64,000 bases of DNA from Scleromatobacter humisilvae (GTDB lineage Bacteria > Pseudomonadota > Gammaproteobacteria > Burkholderiales > Burkholderiaceae_C): assembly GCF_023231945.1 (NCBI RefSeq), contig NZ_JAJLJH010000001.1, forward strand, positions 434,001 through 498,000, written 5' to 3'. How positions within the stretch are numbered: the first letter of the stretch is position 1; the number at the start of each line of letters is the position of its first letter. Positions 33,939-43,191 of the stretch are shown here, piece after piece. Made by a program: the position numbers and the translations under genes. The notes beneath the pieces were generated by a model. That model saw only the letters and a list, made by a program, of their open reading frames with translations. It did no database searches and had not been told where the DNA came from.

Positions 33939-36900
33939 ATGAATCGATCGTCCGTGCGTCTCAGGCGCGCGTTTGCACTCGTCGTCGCCATCGGTGTCGC
34001 GGTCCTGGGCGGGGTGGCGTGGACGATCCATGTGCAGTCCGTCCGCCTCGACGAGACGGCCGGTTGGGCCAATCGCACGCGCATGAGCGTGGCGGCCGTG
34101 CAGGCCGTCGCGCTGGCCGCGCTCGACGCCGAGTCGGCGCAGCGCAGCATCCTGCTGGGGTCGCCGATCGGGCTGGCGCGCTACCGGGAGGCGGTCGCCA
34201 GCGCGAAGCGCAACCTCGACATCCTCACCCGCGAGATCGGCGACGACCCCGAGCAGGTGCAGCTGCTGCAGGGCCTGCGCATGGCGATGGAATCGCACTT
34301 CGCGCGGCTCGACAGGTCCATCGCGCTGATGCCCGGCCAGCCCGAGCAGGCGCGCGCCGTCGTGTTCGACGGCAGCGGGCGCCAGGTCCGGCGCGACATC
34401 CAGAGCTTCGCCCAGGCGATGATCGCCACCGAAGGGCACCGCTACGACGAGCGCATCGTGGCCGCGCGCGACGTGCGCCACGCCATCGAGACCTTGGCCA
34501 CGGTGCTGCTGATGCTGCTGGTGACGGTGATGAGCGGCGGCGCCGTCTACATCCTGCGCGAGCTGCGCACGCGCGCCGCGATGACGGCCGCGCTGGTCGA
34601 GAGCCGCACGCGGCTCGAGCTCGGCGAGCGGCGCCTGCGCGCGATCGCCGACAACATGCCGGCCTACATCGCCTACGTCGACAAGACCGAGACCTACCGC
34701 TTCACCAACGCCGCGTTCAAGACGCTGTTCGGCGTGCCGCACGAAGCCTTCATCGGCCGCAGCGTCACCGAGATGATGGGCGAGGCGCGGCGCGACGAGC
34801 TGGCGCCCTACATCGCCGAGGCGCTGCGCGGCCACGCGGTTCACTTCGAGCGCCGCGGCATGGGCGAGCAGCCCGACGCGACGTTCATGGTCAGCTACGT
34901 GCCCGACTTCAACGCCGCCGGCGGCGTCGACGGCTACTACGTGATGTCGCTCGACATCAGCGCGCGCAAGCAGGCCGAGCTGGCCCTGGCCAACAGCGAG
35001 CGCCGGCTGCGCACGATCACCGACAACCTGCCGGCCACGATCGTGCGCATGGACACGAACCTGGTCTGCAGCTACGCCAACGAGCACATGCGGCGCCTCT
35101 ACGGCATCGACCCGGCGCTGCTGGTGGGCATGTCGCACCGCGCCTTCCGCGGCGAAGAGGAATGGGCGCTGATCGGGCCCAACGTCGAGGCGGCGCTGCG
35201 CGGCGAGGTGCGTCGCTTCGAGGTGCCGGCGCTGATCAACGGGCGCCAGCAATGGGTGCAGCAGAACCTGATCCCGGAGACCGACACCGACGGCCGCATC
35301 GTCGGCTACCTCTCGGTGACCTTCGACATCAGCGAGCGCAAGCAGCAGGAAGAGGAACTGCGCAAGAGCGAGCTGTTCCTCGACCGCACCGGCAAGATGG
35401 CCGGCGTCGGCGGCTGGGAGGTCGATCTCGTCACCGGCCTGGTCGTCTGGTCGCGCGAGACGCGGCGCATCCATGGCGTCGGCGACGACTACGTGCCCGA
35501 CCTGCAGGCGGCCCTCCAGTTCTATGCGCCCGAGGCGCGCGAGACGCTGCAGGACGCGATCCGCAGCGCGATGACCGACGGCACGCCATGGGACATGGAG
35601 TTGCCGTTCGTGCGCATCGACGGCCGCCGCCTCTGGGTGCGCGCGGTCGGCTCCGCGGAGTTCGCGAGCGGCGTGCCGGTGCGGCTGGTCGGCGCGTTCC
35701 AGGACATCAGCGACAAGGTCGCGCAGCGGCTCGAGATCAAGGAGATCAACGACCGCGTCGCGCTGGCCACCGAGAGCGGCGGCATCGGCATCTGGGAGCT
35801 GGACATCGCCACCGGCGAGCTGATCTGGGACGCGCGCATGTACCAGCTGTTCGGCGACAACAGCGGCGGCCGCGCGTCGCCCGTGCTGCTGTGGAACGAG
35901 CGCGTGCATCCGGACGACCTGCCCGGCCTGCAGGAGGCGATGCGCCAGGCCACGCTCGGCGACCGCATGCTCGACCGCGACTACCGCGTCGTGCTGGAGG
36001 ACGGGCGGATCCGCCACCTGCGCGGCACCGCGCGCGCCCGGCGCGACGCCGACGGCAAGCCGCGCTGCCTGATCGGCGCGGCCTGGGACATCACCGAGCT
36101 GCGCGAGCTCGCGGCCAGCCTGGCCGAGGATCGCTCGCTGCTGAGCGTGACGCTGGAGTCCATCGGCGACGCCGTCATCACGACCAACGCGCGCGGCCAG
36201 ATCACCTGGCTCAACCCGGTGGCCGAACGCCTGACCGGCTGGACCTCGCTGGAGGCCATCGGCCGCGTGCTGACGCAGGTGTTCCACATCGTCGACGAGG
36301 CCACGCGCGAGCCCGCGCCCGATCCGGTCAAGGCCTGCCTCGAGCAGGGCCGGCGCGTCGCGCAGTCCACCAACACGCTGCTGCTGTCGCGCAACGGCGA
36401 CGAGTTCGGCATCCAGGATTCCATCGCGCCGATCCGCCGCGACGACGGCACGGTGCTGGGCACGGTGCTGGTGTTCCACGACGTCAGCGAGCAGCGGCGC
36501 CTGACCGGCGAGATGAGCTGGCGCGCGACGCACGATGCGCTGACAGGGCTCGTCAACCGCACGGAATTCGAGGCGCGCGTCGGCCGGCTGCTGCAGTCGG
36601 CGCAGGACAGCGGCGGCGAGCACGCGCTGCTCTACATCGACCTCGACCAGTTCAAGCTGGTCAACGACGCCTGCGGCCACACGGTCGGCGACCAGTTGCT
36701 GCAGCAGATGGCGCGCATGCTCGTCGACAGCGTGCGCACGCGCGACACCGTCGCGCGGCTGGGCGGCGACGAGTTCGCGATCCTGATGGAGCGCTGCACC
36801 GTCGACCAGGCGCAGCGCGTCGCGCAGAAGCTGTGCGACCGCATGGACGACTTCCGCTTCGTGCACGAGGAGCGGCGCTTCCGCATCGGCATGAGCATCG

Positions 36901-37832
36901 GCCTGGTGCCGGTCGACCGCCGCTGGCAGACGACGGCGGCGATCCAGCAGGCGGCCGACACCGCCTGCTACGCGGCCAAGGAGGCCGGCCGCAACCGCGT
37001 CCACACCTGGTTCGATACCGATGTCGCGATGCGCGAGCGCCAGTACGAGATGCAGTGGGTCACGCGCATCGAGCATGCGCTGGACGAGGACGGCTTCGTG
37101 CTCTACGCGCAGCGCCTGACGCCGCTCAGGGGCGCGCCGTCGGCCACGCCAGGCGTGCACGCCGAGGTGCTGCTGCGCATGCGCCAGGGCGACGGCCCGC
37201 TGGTGGCGCCGGGCGCCTTCCTGCCGGCCGCCGAGCGCTTCCACCTCGCCTCGCGCATCGACCGCTGGGTGCTGCGCCGCGTCGTCGACTGGATGGCGGC
37301 GCTGGAGGATCCGTCGCGCATCGAGCTGCTGAGCGTGAACCTGTCGGGCCAGTCGGTGGGCGACAAGACCTTCCATCGCTGGGCGCTGGAGGTGCTCGCC
37401 CGGGCCGGGCCGCGGATCTGCGGCGCGCTGTGCCTGGAGATCACCGAGACCGCCGCCGTCACCAACATCGCCGACGCCGCCGCCTTCATCGACCAGGTGC
37501 GCGAGCACGGCGTCAAGGTGGCGCTCGACGACTTCGGCGCCGGCGCGGCCTCGTTCGGCTACCTGAAGACGCTGCGCGTGGACACGCTCAAGATCGACGG
37601 CCAGTTCGTGCGCGACCTGGTCGACGATCCGCTCGACGAGGTGGCCGTGCGCTGCTTCGCCGACGTCGCCAAGGTGATGGGCCTGACGACGGTGGCCGAG
37701 TTCGTCGACAAGCCCGCCGTGCTCGAGCGCCTGCACGCGATGGGCGTCGATTTCGCGCAGGGCTTCCTGATGCACGAGCCTGCGCCGATCGACGAATTGA
37801 TCGAGCCGGTGCCGGAACTCGCGCAGCGCTGA
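33939..37832 (+). CDS. CHASE3-PAS-GGDEF-EAL receptor (cyclic-di-GMP turnover)
   Basis: A 1,297-residue inner-membrane signalling protein: transmembrane helices at about 8-28 and 185-207 bracket a CHASE3-like periplasmic sensor; five PAS domains follow (about 230-860), then GGDEF (about 864-1020) and EAL (about 1045-1290). The diguanylate cyclase site LGGDEFAIL is intact, with an inhibitory RxxD site (RTRD) five residues ahead. The EAL part has EVL instead of EAL, but the other metal/catalytic residues (VNLSG, EITET, DDFGAG, KIDGQF, AEF) are present, so phosphodiesterase activity is plausible. It lies between the two duplicated regulator modules. Confidence 0.92.
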   Translation: MNRSSVRLRRAFALVVAIGVAVLGGVAWTIHVQSVRLDETAGWANRTRMSVAAVQAVALAALDAESAQRSILLGSPIGLARYREAVASAKRNLDILTREIGDDPEQVQLLQGLRMAMESHFARLDRSIALMPGQPEQARAVVFDGSGRQVRRDIQSFAQAMIATEGHRYDERIVAARDVRHAIETLATVLLMLLVTVMSGGAVYILRELRTRAAMTAALVESRTRLELGERRLRAIADNMPAYIAYVDKTETYRFTNAAFKTLFGVPHEAFIGRSVTEMMGEARRDELAPYIAEALRGHAVHFERRGMGEQPDATFMVSYVPDFNAAGGVDGYYVMSLDISARKQAELALANSERRLRTITDNLPATIVRMDTNLVCSYANEHMRRLYGIDPALLVGMSHRAFRGEEEWALIGPNVEAALRGEVRRFEVPALINGRQQWVQQNLIPETDTDGRIVGYLSVTFDISERKQQEEELRKSELFLDRTGKMAGVGGWEVDLVTGLVVWSRETRRIHGVGDDYVPDLQAALQFYAPEARETLQDAIRSAMTDGTPWDMELPFVRIDGRRLWVRAVGSAEFASGVPVRLVGAFQDISDKVAQRLEIKEINDRVALATESGGIGIWELDIATGELIWDARMYQLFGDNSGGRASPVLLWNERVHPDDLPGLQEAMRQATLGDRMLDRDYRVVLEDGRIRHLRGTARARRDADGKPRCLIGAAWDITELRELAASLAEDRSLLSVTLESIGDAVITTNARGQITWLNPVAERLTGWTSLEAIGRVLTQVFHIVDEATREPAPDPVKACLEQGRRVAQSTNTLLLSRNGDEFGIQDSIAPIRRDDGTVLGTVLVFHDVSEQRRLTGEMSWRATHDALTGLVNRTEFEARVGRLLQSAQDSGGEHALLYIDLDQFKLVNDACGHTVGDQLLQQMARMLVDSVRTRDTVARLGGDEFAILMERCTVDQAQRVAQKLCDRMDDFRFVHEERRFRIGMSIGLVPVDRRWQTTAAIQQAADTACYAAKEAGRNRVHTWFDTDVAMRERQYEMQWVTRIEHALDEDGFVLYAQRLTPLRGAPSATPGVHAEVLLRMRQGDGPLVAPGAFLPAAERFHLASRIDRWVLRRVVDWMAALEDPSRIELLSVNLSGQSVGDKTFHRWALEVLARAGPRICGALCLEITETAAVTNIADAAAFIDQVREHGVKVALDDFGAGAASFGYLKTLRVDTLKIDGQFVRDLVDDPLDEVAVRCFADVAKVMGLTTVAEFVDKPAVLERLHAMGVDFAQGFLMHEPAPIDELIEPVPELAQR

Positions 37833-37851
37833 GCCGACGGCGCATGCGCTC

Positions 37852-38229
37852 TCAGCGCCGCCCGTCCGCCGGCGGCTGCGGCGGCTCGGCCTGGGCGAGC
37901 TGCCCGGCCGACAACGCGCAGCCGGCCGCGCGCGCCCGGTAGTCGTCGATCCACTTGACCGTGTCGACGAGACCGTCGTTGCGGATGCCGCGCCGGATCC
38001 ACAGGTGGTTGCGCAGCGCGCCCACGCCGTCCGCGGCCGCGTCGAGGACGTGCTGCTGCGCGGCGGTCAGCGGCGCGCAGGCGGCGGACGCGGGCGCCTC
38101 GCCGTCGGCGGCGGCCGCCGGCATGCTCCCTCCGAGCAGCAGCATCGGCCCCCCTATGTTGATCGACGACATCGCGATTGCGAGCGCCAGTGCGCGGATC
38201 GAGAATGAAGAACGAATGCCGGAAGTCAT
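37852..38229 (-). CDS. Small exported two-cysteine protein (copy 2)
   Basis: A 125-residue paralogue of the protein at 32750. It has a signal peptide (residues 1-41) and the same core between two cysteines (CAPLTAAQQHVLDAAADGVG, HLWIRRGIRN, TVKWIDDYR, RAAGC), with a short Pro-rich tail. It is divergent from the regulator at 38373, and its promoter region matches that of copy 1. Function unknown; the pairing with a regulator is the main clue. Confidence 0.75.
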   Translation of the reverse strand: MTSGIRSSFSIRALALAIAMSSINIGGPMLLLGGSMPAAAADGEAPASAACAPLTAAQQHVLDAAADGVGALRNHLWIRRGIRNDGLVDTVKWIDDYRARAAGCALSAGQLAQAEPPQPPADGRR

Positions 38230-38260
38230 CGTGCTCTCCTGCTCCTGGAGTTGAATGGGA

Positions 38261-38328
38261 GACTCCAGTGTGGGCAGCCGGCACCGAGATGTCCTTGAGC
38301 CGCCTGAGCCGTCCTTAAACGTCCTGAA
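38261..38328 (-). promoter_or_regulatory. Operator-like repeat array upstream of small exported gene (copy 2)
   Basis: On the minus strand four repeats occur with an almost exact 10-base period: TTCAGGAC (38328-38321), TTTAAGGAC (38319-38311), CTCAGGCG (38308-38301) and CTCAAGGAC (38299-38291). A 17-base gap leads to CCACACTGGAGTC (38273-38261) and 31 bases later to the ATG at 38229. Geometry equals that of the copy at 32649-32718. CACACT may serve as a poor -10 element that needs an activator bound just upstream. Confidence 0.72.
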
Positions 38329-38372
38329 GACGACCGGCGGAGGTGCCGCTTGCTGGCCAGACGGGAGTCCAG

Positions 38373-40967
38373 ATGTCCACAGAGGCCGCCGACCCGGCCG
38401 GTCACCGCTTCGGGGACTTCGAGTTCCATCCGTCGCGACGGCAGCTGTTCGTGCGCGGGCAGCCGGCGACCCTCGGCGCCCGCGCGCTCGACGTGCTGAC
38501 CGTGCTCGTGGAGCGGCGCGACAGGATGGTCAGCAAGGGCGAGCTGATGGACCTCGTCTGGCCGGGCCTGGTCGTGGAGGAGAACAACCTGCAGGTGCAG
38601 ATCAGTGCCCTGCGCAAAGTCCTGGGTGCGGACGCCATCGCCACGAACCCCGGACGCGGCTATCGGTTCACCGCCATCCTCGAGCCCGCGGCCGGCGCTG
38701 CGAAGAGCGCCGCCCCGCAGCCGCACGAGCGGCCGCGACGGCGAGCGAGCGACGCCGCAAGCTCACTTCGGGTCTCCGGCAACCCGCACAACCTGCCGCT
38801 GCCCGACAACGAGCTGATCGGCCGCGCGAGCGACTGCGAGCTGCTGGCGGCCGAACTGGCCGGCGCGAGGCTCGTCACCGTCGTCGGACCCGCCGGCATC
38901 GGCAAGACCCGCGTCGCCCTGGCGGTCGCCCACGCCATGATCGAGCGCTACACCGACGGCGTCTGGTGGACCGACCTGGCCGCCCTGGCCTCCGCCGATC
39001 CGCTGGCCGACGCCATCGCCACCGCGACCGGCCAGCCGCTGGCGCCCGGCGATGCGGCGTCCAGCCTGGCGCGCACGCTGCGACCCTGCCGCATGCTGAT
39101 CGTCCTCGACAACTGCGAGCACCTGGCCGCCGAGCTCGCGCCGCTGCTGCGCCGCGTGCTCGAGGCGGCGCCGGGCGTGCAGGTCCTGGCGACGTCGCAG
39201 GTACCGCTGCACCTGGGAAGCGAACGTTGCTACCGGATCGAACCGCTGCAGATGCCCGCGGAGGGTGCGCCGGACGACGTCGTGCGAAGCGCGCCGGCAC
39301 TGGCGCTGCTGCTCGAGCGCGCGCGCACGGTCGATCGCCGCTTCGTCCTGGCCGATGCGCAGCTGCCGCTTGCCATCTCGCTGTGCCGCGATCTCGACGG
39401 CCTTCCGCTGGCGATCGAACTTGCCGCCGCGCGCCTGCCGACGCTGGGATTGGAGGCGCTGCATGGCATGCTGAGCCAGCGTTTCGACCTGCTCAATTCG
39501 GCGCGCGCCGACGTCCCCCGGCGCCAACAGGCGCTGCAGGCGGCGCTGGACTGGAGCTGCCGCCTGCTGTCGCCCGACGAACTCGACGCGCTGCAGCGCC
39601 TGTCGACCTTCACCGCATCGTTCCGGCTTGCGAACGCGCTCGACATGGTGGCCACCGACAGCACGCCGGCCGCCGCGGGCATCCTGTCTTCGCTGGTGGC
39701 CAAGTCGCTGGTGCAGCACGATCCGGGCGAGCCCGGCTGCTTTCGCCTGCTCGAGAGCACTCGCATGCATGCCGCCGGAGGATTGCTGCGCTCGGGACGC
39801 GCCGACGCGGCCCGCGCGAGCTGGCGCGCGACGATGGCGCGGCTCGCGCGAGCGTCCGAGGCCGAGTTCTGGGAGTCGGGCGACGAGGCCTGGCTCGGCG
39901 CTTTCGCCAACGTGCAGCCCGACGTCGTGGCGGCCCTGGAGGACTCCGTGGCTGCGGGCGACCTGGAACTCGCTGGCGACCTGGCGCAGACCGCGCAGTT
40001 GTGGGACTACCTCCAGAACATCGGCGGTGCCGTGCTGCGTCGCAAGACGATGGCGAGGACGCTGCTGCAGCCTCTCGCACCGCACGAGGCGAGCCATGCG
40101 CGCTGCGCGGGTCTCTGGAACGTATCGACCTTCTTCATGGAACTGCAGCCATCGCGGCCGTGGCCATCGCGCTTCGGGCTCGAAAGCCGGCTCGCCGCCT
40201 GGCGCGAACGCGGCGATGCGCGCCAGGTCTACCGCGCGCTCGGCGCGCTGGCGATGCGGCACAGCGCCGAAGGCGATGCCGCGACCACGCGACAGCTTCT
40301 CGCGGAAGCCGCGCGCCTGGCCTCGGCCTCGTGGCCGCCGCGGCTGCTGGCGTCGCACGCGTACGCCAGCGCCTTCGCGAACATGCTGCAGCGCGAGGCG
40401 CGGGCCTATCACGACGCGGCGGCGCAGATGCTCACGCTGTGCCGCCGCGCCGGCGCGACGCAGGACGAACTGCGCGCCGGCATATTCCTGGCCGACGCCA
40501 TGGTGCTGTCCGGCCAGGAGGCCAAGGCCACGCCGATGCTGGAAGCGCTGTGCGAGGAATCGGCGGCCACCGGCCAGGCCTTCGGGCAGGTCGGCGCGTT
40601 GGCCTTGCTGAGCTTCGTGCATCTTCTCGCCCACGACACGGAAGGCGCCCGCGCCATCGCAGCGCGCGCGCTGCCGGTCGCCCGGGAGCAATTCTTCGCC
40701 GACACGCAGCTGGCCGGCGCGGCGCTGATAGGCGCGCGCCGCGGTCGCCTCGAAGACGCCGCGCGCCTGCTGGGAAGCTGCATCCAGCAACGGTTCCGTG
40801 GAAACGTGGGCTGGGCCAACGAGGCCCGTGTCTGCGAGCAGACCAAGGCCATGCTCGCCGCTGCATTGCAGCCGGCGCATCTCGCCGCGCTGCTCGTCGA
40901 GGGTGCGGCGCTGAGTCGCGATCAGCGCATCGGACTCATGCAGCGATCCTTCGATCCATCCTCGTGA
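38373..40967 (+). CDS. Winged-helix regulator with NTPase and TPR-like domains (copy 2)
   Basis: An 864-residue paralogue of the regulator at 29954. The winged helix (about residues 12-105) shares the run RRDRMVSKGELMD and recognition region VVEENNLQVQISALRKVLGA. The NTPase domain has P-loop VVGPAGIGKTRVAL (about 175) and Walker B MLIVLDNCEHLA (about 245). The C-terminus is TPR-like. Outside the winged helix the two copies have diverged, suggesting different signals but the same DNA target. ATG 38373 gives the matching N-terminus. Confidence 0.85.
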   Translation: MSTEAADPAGHRFGDFEFHPSRRQLFVRGQPATLGARALDVLTVLVERRDRMVSKGELMDLVWPGLVVEENNLQVQISALRKVLGADAIATNPGRGYRFTAILEPAAGAAKSAAPQPHERPRRRASDAASSLRVSGNPHNLPLPDNELIGRASDCELLAAELAGARLVTVVGPAGIGKTRVALAVAHAMIERYTDGVWWTDLAALASADPLADAIATATGQPLAPGDAASSLARTLRPCRMLIVLDNCEHLAAELAPLLRRVLEAAPGVQVLATSQVPLHLGSERCYRIEPLQMPAEGAPDDVVRSAPALALLLERARTVDRRFVLADAQLPLAISLCRDLDGLPLAIELAAARLPTLGLEALHGMLSQRFDLLNSARADVPRRQQALQAALDWSCRLLSPDELDALQRLSTFTASFRLANALDMVATDSTPAAAGILSSLVAKSLVQHDPGEPGCFRLLESTRMHAAGGLLRSGRADAARASWRATMARLARASEAEFWESGDEAWLGAFANVQPDVVAALEDSVAAGDLELAGDLAQTAQLWDYLQNIGGAVLRRKTMARTLLQPLAPHEASHARCAGLWNVSTFFMELQPSRPWPSRFGLESRLAAWRERGDARQVYRALGALAMRHSAEGDAATTRQLLAEAARLASASWPPRLLASHAYASAFANMLQREARAYHDAAAQMLTLCRRAGATQDELRAGIFLADAMVLSGQEAKATPMLEALCEESAATGQAFGQVGALALLSFVHLLAHDTEGARAIAARALPVAREQFFADTQLAGAALIGARRGRLEDAARLLGSCIQQRFRGNVGWANEARVCEQTKAMLAAALQPAHLAALLVEGAALSRDQRIGLMQRSFDPSS

Positions 40968-41090
40968 GGAAGGGCTCGCCCTGGTGCCCAGGGACAACAC
41001 CCTGAGCGGCCGTCATCGTTCCTGGGTAGGATATGTCTCAAGGATGGGCTCCGCCGGGGGCGGCGCCCGGAGACACCCGAAAGGAAATCG

Positions 41091-41705
41091 ATGATCACCA
41101 AAGCCCTGCTGTTCCGCTTCGAATCGCAGACCGACGAAGACACGATGGACACCTTCCTCGAGGACCTGGCCACCGAGGTCTCCTGGGAAAAGACCACGCG
41201 GGCGTGGTTCGGCATCCGCTACATGCGCGGCGAGTTCGGCGTGCTCTCCAGCTTCGAGGACGAGGCCGGCCGCGAGGCCCATCTCGCCGGCACGGCGATG
41301 GCCACGCTGGTCGGCGCCGAGCACAGGCTGATGACCGCCGCTCCGCGCATCACGAAGGTCGAGATCCTGGGCAGCAAGATGCCCCAGGTGCTCGAGGGCG
41401 TCGCCAAGGGCCTGGTGCTGCGCTTCAAGGCCAAGCCCGGCAAGGAGGCCGAGGTCGCCAAGATGATGCGCGACTGCCTGCCGCTGGTCGAGAAGGAGGC
41501 GGGCACGCTCGCGTGGTTCGCCAACCAGTACGACGAGTCCCACTTCGGCACCTTCGCCGTGTTCGCCGACAACGCCAGCCGCTTCGCCCACCTCACCGGC
41601 CAGATCCCGCGCGCGCTGGGCATGACCGGCCTGTCGCTGCTGGGCGGCGCGCCCGAGGTGCACATGGTCGACATCCTGACGGGCACGTCCCGCCAACGCG
41701 ACTGA
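41091..41705 (+). CDS. Tandem ABM-type (dimeric alpha/beta barrel) protein
   Basis: A 204-residue protein made of two ferredoxin-like alpha/beta units of the antibiotic-biosynthesis-monooxygenase/dimeric alpha-beta barrel type: residues 1-95 (KALLFRFESQTDEDTMDTFL, TRAWFGIRYMRGEFGVLSSF) and 105-200 (LVLRFKAKPGKEAEVAKMM, TLAWFANQYDESHFGTFAVF). The repeat suggests an internally fused dimer. Substrate unknown; simple stress or detoxification roles are common in the family. A GC-rich hairpin follows. Confidence 0.78.
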   Translation: MITKALLFRFESQTDEDTMDTFLEDLATEVSWEKTTRAWFGIRYMRGEFGVLSSFEDEAGREAHLAGTAMATLVGAEHRLMTAAPRITKVEILGSKMPQVLEGVAKGLVLRFKAKPGKEAEVAKMMRDCLPLVEKEAGTLAWFANQYDESHFGTFAVFADNASRFAHLTGQIPRALGMTGLSLLGGAPEVHMVDILTGTSRQRD

Positions 41706-41715
41706 CCCGTCCCGC

Positions 41716-41740
41716 GCGGGCGCGCGTCACGCGCGCCCGC
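41716..41740. terminator. GC-rich hairpin between convergent genes, shared core
   Basis: A perfect 11-bp inverted repeat (41716-41726 with 41730-41740) with a 3-base loop, between the convergent ABM-type and pterin dehydratase genes. Its centre is the same CGCGCGTCACGCGCG core found at 1231-1245 and 4158-4172. Position suggests a bidirectional terminator without T run. Confidence 0.5.
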
Positions 41741-41743
41741 GGC

Positions 41744-42046
41744 TCACTTGCCTTCGACCGCGCGGTCGATGAAGCGCGCCAGCTCGATGTCCTTCATCGT
41801 CAGGCCGTGCGCGTCGTGCGTGGTCAGCGTCACGTCGACGACGTTGTACGAGTTCGACCAGTCGGGATGATGGTCGCGCCGCTCGGCGACGAGCGCGACG
41901 CGCGCCATGAAGCCGAAGGCCTCGTTGAAGTCCGCGAACTCCAGGTGGCGCGAGATCGCGGCGGCGTCGGAGTCGAGCGACCAGCCCGGGAGCTGGGACA
42001 AAAGCCCCGGCAGCAGCGCGGGGTCGAGCTTGGACGTGGCGGTCAT
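41744..42046 (-). CDS. phhB: Pterin-4a-carbinolamine dehydratase
   Basis: A 100-residue enzyme that dehydrates 4a-hydroxytetrahydrobiopterin, recycling the cofactor of phenylalanine hydroxylase. The active-site motif [20 protein letters not shown] with the two adjacent His and Pro, followed by [14 protein letters not shown], is complete. ATG 42046 matches family length. No phenylalanine hydroxylase gene is in the window. Confidence 0.9.
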   Translation of the reverse strand: MTATSKLDPALLPGLLSQLPGWSLDSDAAAISRHLEFADFNEAFGFMARVALVAERRDHHPDWSNSYNVVDVTLTTHDAHGLTMKDIELARFIDRAVEGK

Positions 42047-42161
42047 GCGGGGCCTTTCGGACACTGCCCACGGCAGCGATGGCCCACTCTAGGGCTTGCC
42101 GCCAGCCATGGCTCCGTCGCGGGTTCTCGGCTCGCCAAGGCGTGCTTCGCTGCCGGCGAAT

Positions 42162-43112
42162 TCAGCGCCTGCGCGCGCGGCCCCACGCGCGCGCGACCGC
42201 CTCGCCGAGCGCGCCGCACTCGGCCCGCAGCGCGGCCTCGAAGCGCGCCACCAGCGGATTGCCGGGCCGGTGCGACGGCCGCACCGAGAACACCCGGAAG
42301 GGTATCGAGAACGCGAGCGGCCGCGCCTCGATGCCCGAGCCCGGGCCGGACAGCGCGAGCGCCGTCAGCGGGTTGACGATGGCCAGCCCGAGCCCGTGCC
42401 GCACCATCGCGCAGACGGCCACCGCGCTGTCGGTCTCGACCGCGAGCTGGCGGTCGATGCCGGCCTCGGCGAACACCTTGTCGGCCGACTGCCGGTAGCG
42501 GTCGCGCGGATGGAAGCTGACGAAGGCCTGGCCGGCGAAGTCGCGCGCGGCGAGCCGCTTCTTCGCGAGCAGCGGATGGCCCGCCGGCAGCACGGCGACC
42601 TCGTCGAACTCCATCAGCAGCGTGACCTGCGCGCCGGACGGCGCGCTGTCGTGCTCGGTCAGGCCCAGGTCGTGCGCCTGCGCGGCCAGGCGCTCCTCCA
42701 GCAGCGGCGATTCGTAGGGGTTGACCGACACGCTGACCCCCGGATGGGCCGCCTGGAAGCGCGCGCACGCGCCCGGCAGCAGCGCGTGCGAGAACGCCGG
42801 CAGGCACGCGAGCGACAGCTGGCCCTCGGTGAACTGGCGCAGGCGGAGCGCGGTGTCGGCCACGCGCTCCAGGCCTGCGTACGAGCGCTGCACCTCGTCG
42901 AACAGTGCATAGGCCTGCGCGGTGGGCCGCAGCCGGCCGCGCACGCGGTCGAACAGCGACAGGCGCAGCAGCGACTCCATGCGCGACAGCTCGCGGCTGA
43001 TCGTCGGCTGCGACGTGAACAGCGCCTCGGCCGCGCCGGTGACGCTGCCGGCGGTCATCACGGCGCGGAACACGTCGACGTGGCGGTGGGTCAGCAGGCT
43101 GGCTTCGGGCAT
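42162..43112 (-). CDS. lysR: LysR-family regulator of lysA
   Basis: A 316-residue LysR-type regulator divergent from lysA, the arrangement of E. coli LysR, which activates lysA. The N-terminal winged helix is clear (HVDVFRAVMTAGSVTGAAEA, TSQPTISRELSRMESLLRLS), followed by the two-lobed ligand domain. It should respond to diaminopimelate and/or lysine by analogy with LysR. The 79-bp divergent gap contains a CATATCA/TGATATG inverted repeat. Confidence 0.88.
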   Translation of the reverse strand: MPEASLLTHRHVDVFRAVMTAGSVTGAAEALFTSQPTISRELSRMESLLRLSLFDRVRGRLRPTAQAYALFDEVQRSYAGLERVADTALRLRQFTEGQLSLACLPAFSHALLPGACARFQAAHPGVSVSVNPYESPLLEERLAAQAHDLGLTEHDSAPSGAQVTLLMEFDEVAVLPAGHPLLAKKRLAARDFAGQAFVSFHPRDRYRQSADKVFAEAGIDRQLAVETDSAVAVCAMVRHGLGLAIVNPLTALALSGPGSGIEARPLAFSIPFRVFSVRPSHRPGNPLVARFEAALRAECGALGEAVARAWGRARRR

Positions 43113-43120
43113 CCGCCAAC

Positions 43121-43169
43121 CATATCAAATGTGGAACGACCAGCCAAGCCAAAGCATTGGACTGATATG
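43121..43169. promoter_or_regulatory. Inverted repeat in the lysR-lysA divergent promoter
   Basis: CATATCA (43121-43127) and TGATATG (43163-43169) form a 7-bp inverted repeat 35 bases apart, in the gap between lysR and lysA. The region is distinctly AT-richer than its surroundings. The half-sites may mark the recognition and activation sites of LysR or the two promoters' -10 regions. Confidence 0.5.
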
Positions 43170-43191
43170 AGATCGCCGGGCACCATGGGGC

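Noticed and set aside
33174-37775. 1,533-codon open frame on the minus strand
   Set aside because: Apart from its last 184 codons (the Imm11-like gene) it is antisense to the GGDEF/EAL receptor and reads as low-complexity His/Arg/Asp-rich sequence, the usual result of strong GC bias at third positions.
29954-40967. Composite transposon explanation for the inverted regulator modules
   Set aside because: No transposase or terminal inverted repeats were seen at either end; the similarity is limited to the genes and the small-gene promoter.
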